Both the position numbers and the translations under genes were made by a program. Below, one piece after another: positions 63,904 through 64,000 of a stretch of 64,000 nt of DNA (positions are counted from its first letter, which is position 1; each line of letters opens with the position of its first letter). The notes under the pieces are model-generated. The model made no database searches, was not told the origin of the DNA, and saw nothing but the letters and a program-made list of their open reading frames with translations. This stretch comes from Cellvibrionaceae bacterium (lineage in GTDB: Bacteria > Pseudomonadota > Gammaproteobacteria > Pseudomonadales > Cellvibrionaceae), in contig JAGKWQ010000011.1 in the NCBI GenBank assembly GCA_021151825.1, forward strand, positions 58,610 to 122,609. The letters are read 5' to 3'.

Positions 63904-64000
63904 TGAACTGCACCCCAAAAGTTGGACATAACCGCAGGGGTTTAACGAAAGGACTGGGTTCGGTATTGCACCGGACTCAGTCCTTTTAGTTTCAGCTTTA
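63904..64000 (-). mobile_element. IS3-family element, one end (partial)
   Basis: The element begins with a TG-led terminal inverted repeat (TGAACTGCACCCCAAAAGTT, continuing GGACA) at 63904-63928, and a transposase C-terminus reads inward on the minus strand. Such ends are typical of the IS3 family (IS150-like). The rest lies beyond the window. Confidence 0.8.
63942..64000 (-). CDS. IS3-family transposase OrfB, C-terminal end (partial)
   Basis: The last 19 codons read KLKLKGLSPVQYRTQSFR then stop, the usual C-terminus of IS3/IS150-type DDE transposases (catalytic core not in view). It lies 14 bp inside the inverted repeat. The gene continues past position 64000. Confidence 0.8.
   Translation of the reverse strand, partial: KLKLKGLSPVQYRTQSFR

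Noticed and set aside
1..64000. tRNA, rRNA or riboswitch genes
   Set aside because: I looked through the gaps between genes and saw no cloverleaf with a T-loop consensus and no known riboswitch core; small RNAs cannot be excluded.

Overview
The window looks like a chromosomal stretch of a Cellvibrio-like gammaproteobacterium (Cellvibrionaceae). This is inferred from gene order and content: rplU-rpmA-obgE-proB and leuS-lptE-holA in the arrangement usual for Pseudomonadales relatives, a polyserine linker in a secreted protein, CE2-type and other secreted esterases, TonB receptors, and moderate GC. I ran no database search; family names come from motifs read in the translations.

Layout. 1-5.5 kb: the 5' end of a membrane sensor, a CPA2-type cation/proton antiporter, a GbsR/MarR regulator with a tandem palindromic operator, and a cytochrome bd oxidase pair (cydAB/cioAB type). 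5.8-10.9 kb: the most notable locus, a RiPP cluster of graspetide (omega-ester peptide) type. It encodes an HlyD adaptor, a C39-peptidase ABC exporter, a 58-aa double-glycine peptide, a MvdC/MvdD-like ATP-grasp ligase, and an 89-aa precursor with a double-glycine leader and five TTLAxGEE repeats that match the TTxxxxEE core motif of plesiocin. 11.3-13.7 kb: a secreted RCC1/FN3/PPC protein. 13.8-19.6 kb: a DUF2721 protein and a GntR/FCD regulator divergent from a five-gene operon (Tsx-like outer-membrane channel, two isochorismatase-fold amidohydrolases of biuret/triuret type, an NCS2/AzgA-like permease, a cupin). Its control region holds a good sigma-54 site followed by a perfect 12-bp GntR-type palindrome, which suggests nitrogen-scavenging control.

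19.8-26.4 kb: a lipoprotein S1C protease with a small exported partner, a PEP-CTERM protein, MgtC, the paired TIGR03915/TIGR03916-type proteins, and a DUF883 protein. 26.9-34.4 kb: an oxidative cluster on the minus strand with a lipoprotein tyrosinase, a small companion, a LodA-like quinoprotein, its LodB-like flavoprotein and a multicopper oxidase. 34.7-38.6 kb: a TonB receptor and a PepSY-TM protein separated by a 108-bp inverted-repeat element. 38.7-44.1 kb: an orphan EctA-like acetyltransferase, an extracellular nuclease with a dockerin-like tail next to a cohesin-like PEP-CTERM-type protein, and an acyltransferase-3 protein.

44.1-64 kb: mostly housekeeping (proB, obgE, rpmA, rplU, an EAL protein, leuS, lptE, holA, ppa), with two SGNH esterases, an alpha/beta hydrolase, an RND/MMPL exporter, an Rdx protein, an FHA protein and an AmpG-like MFS transporter. 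The window ends inside an IS3-family element that appears to have landed in the transporter's terminator. I saw no rRNA, tRNA or CRISPR array.
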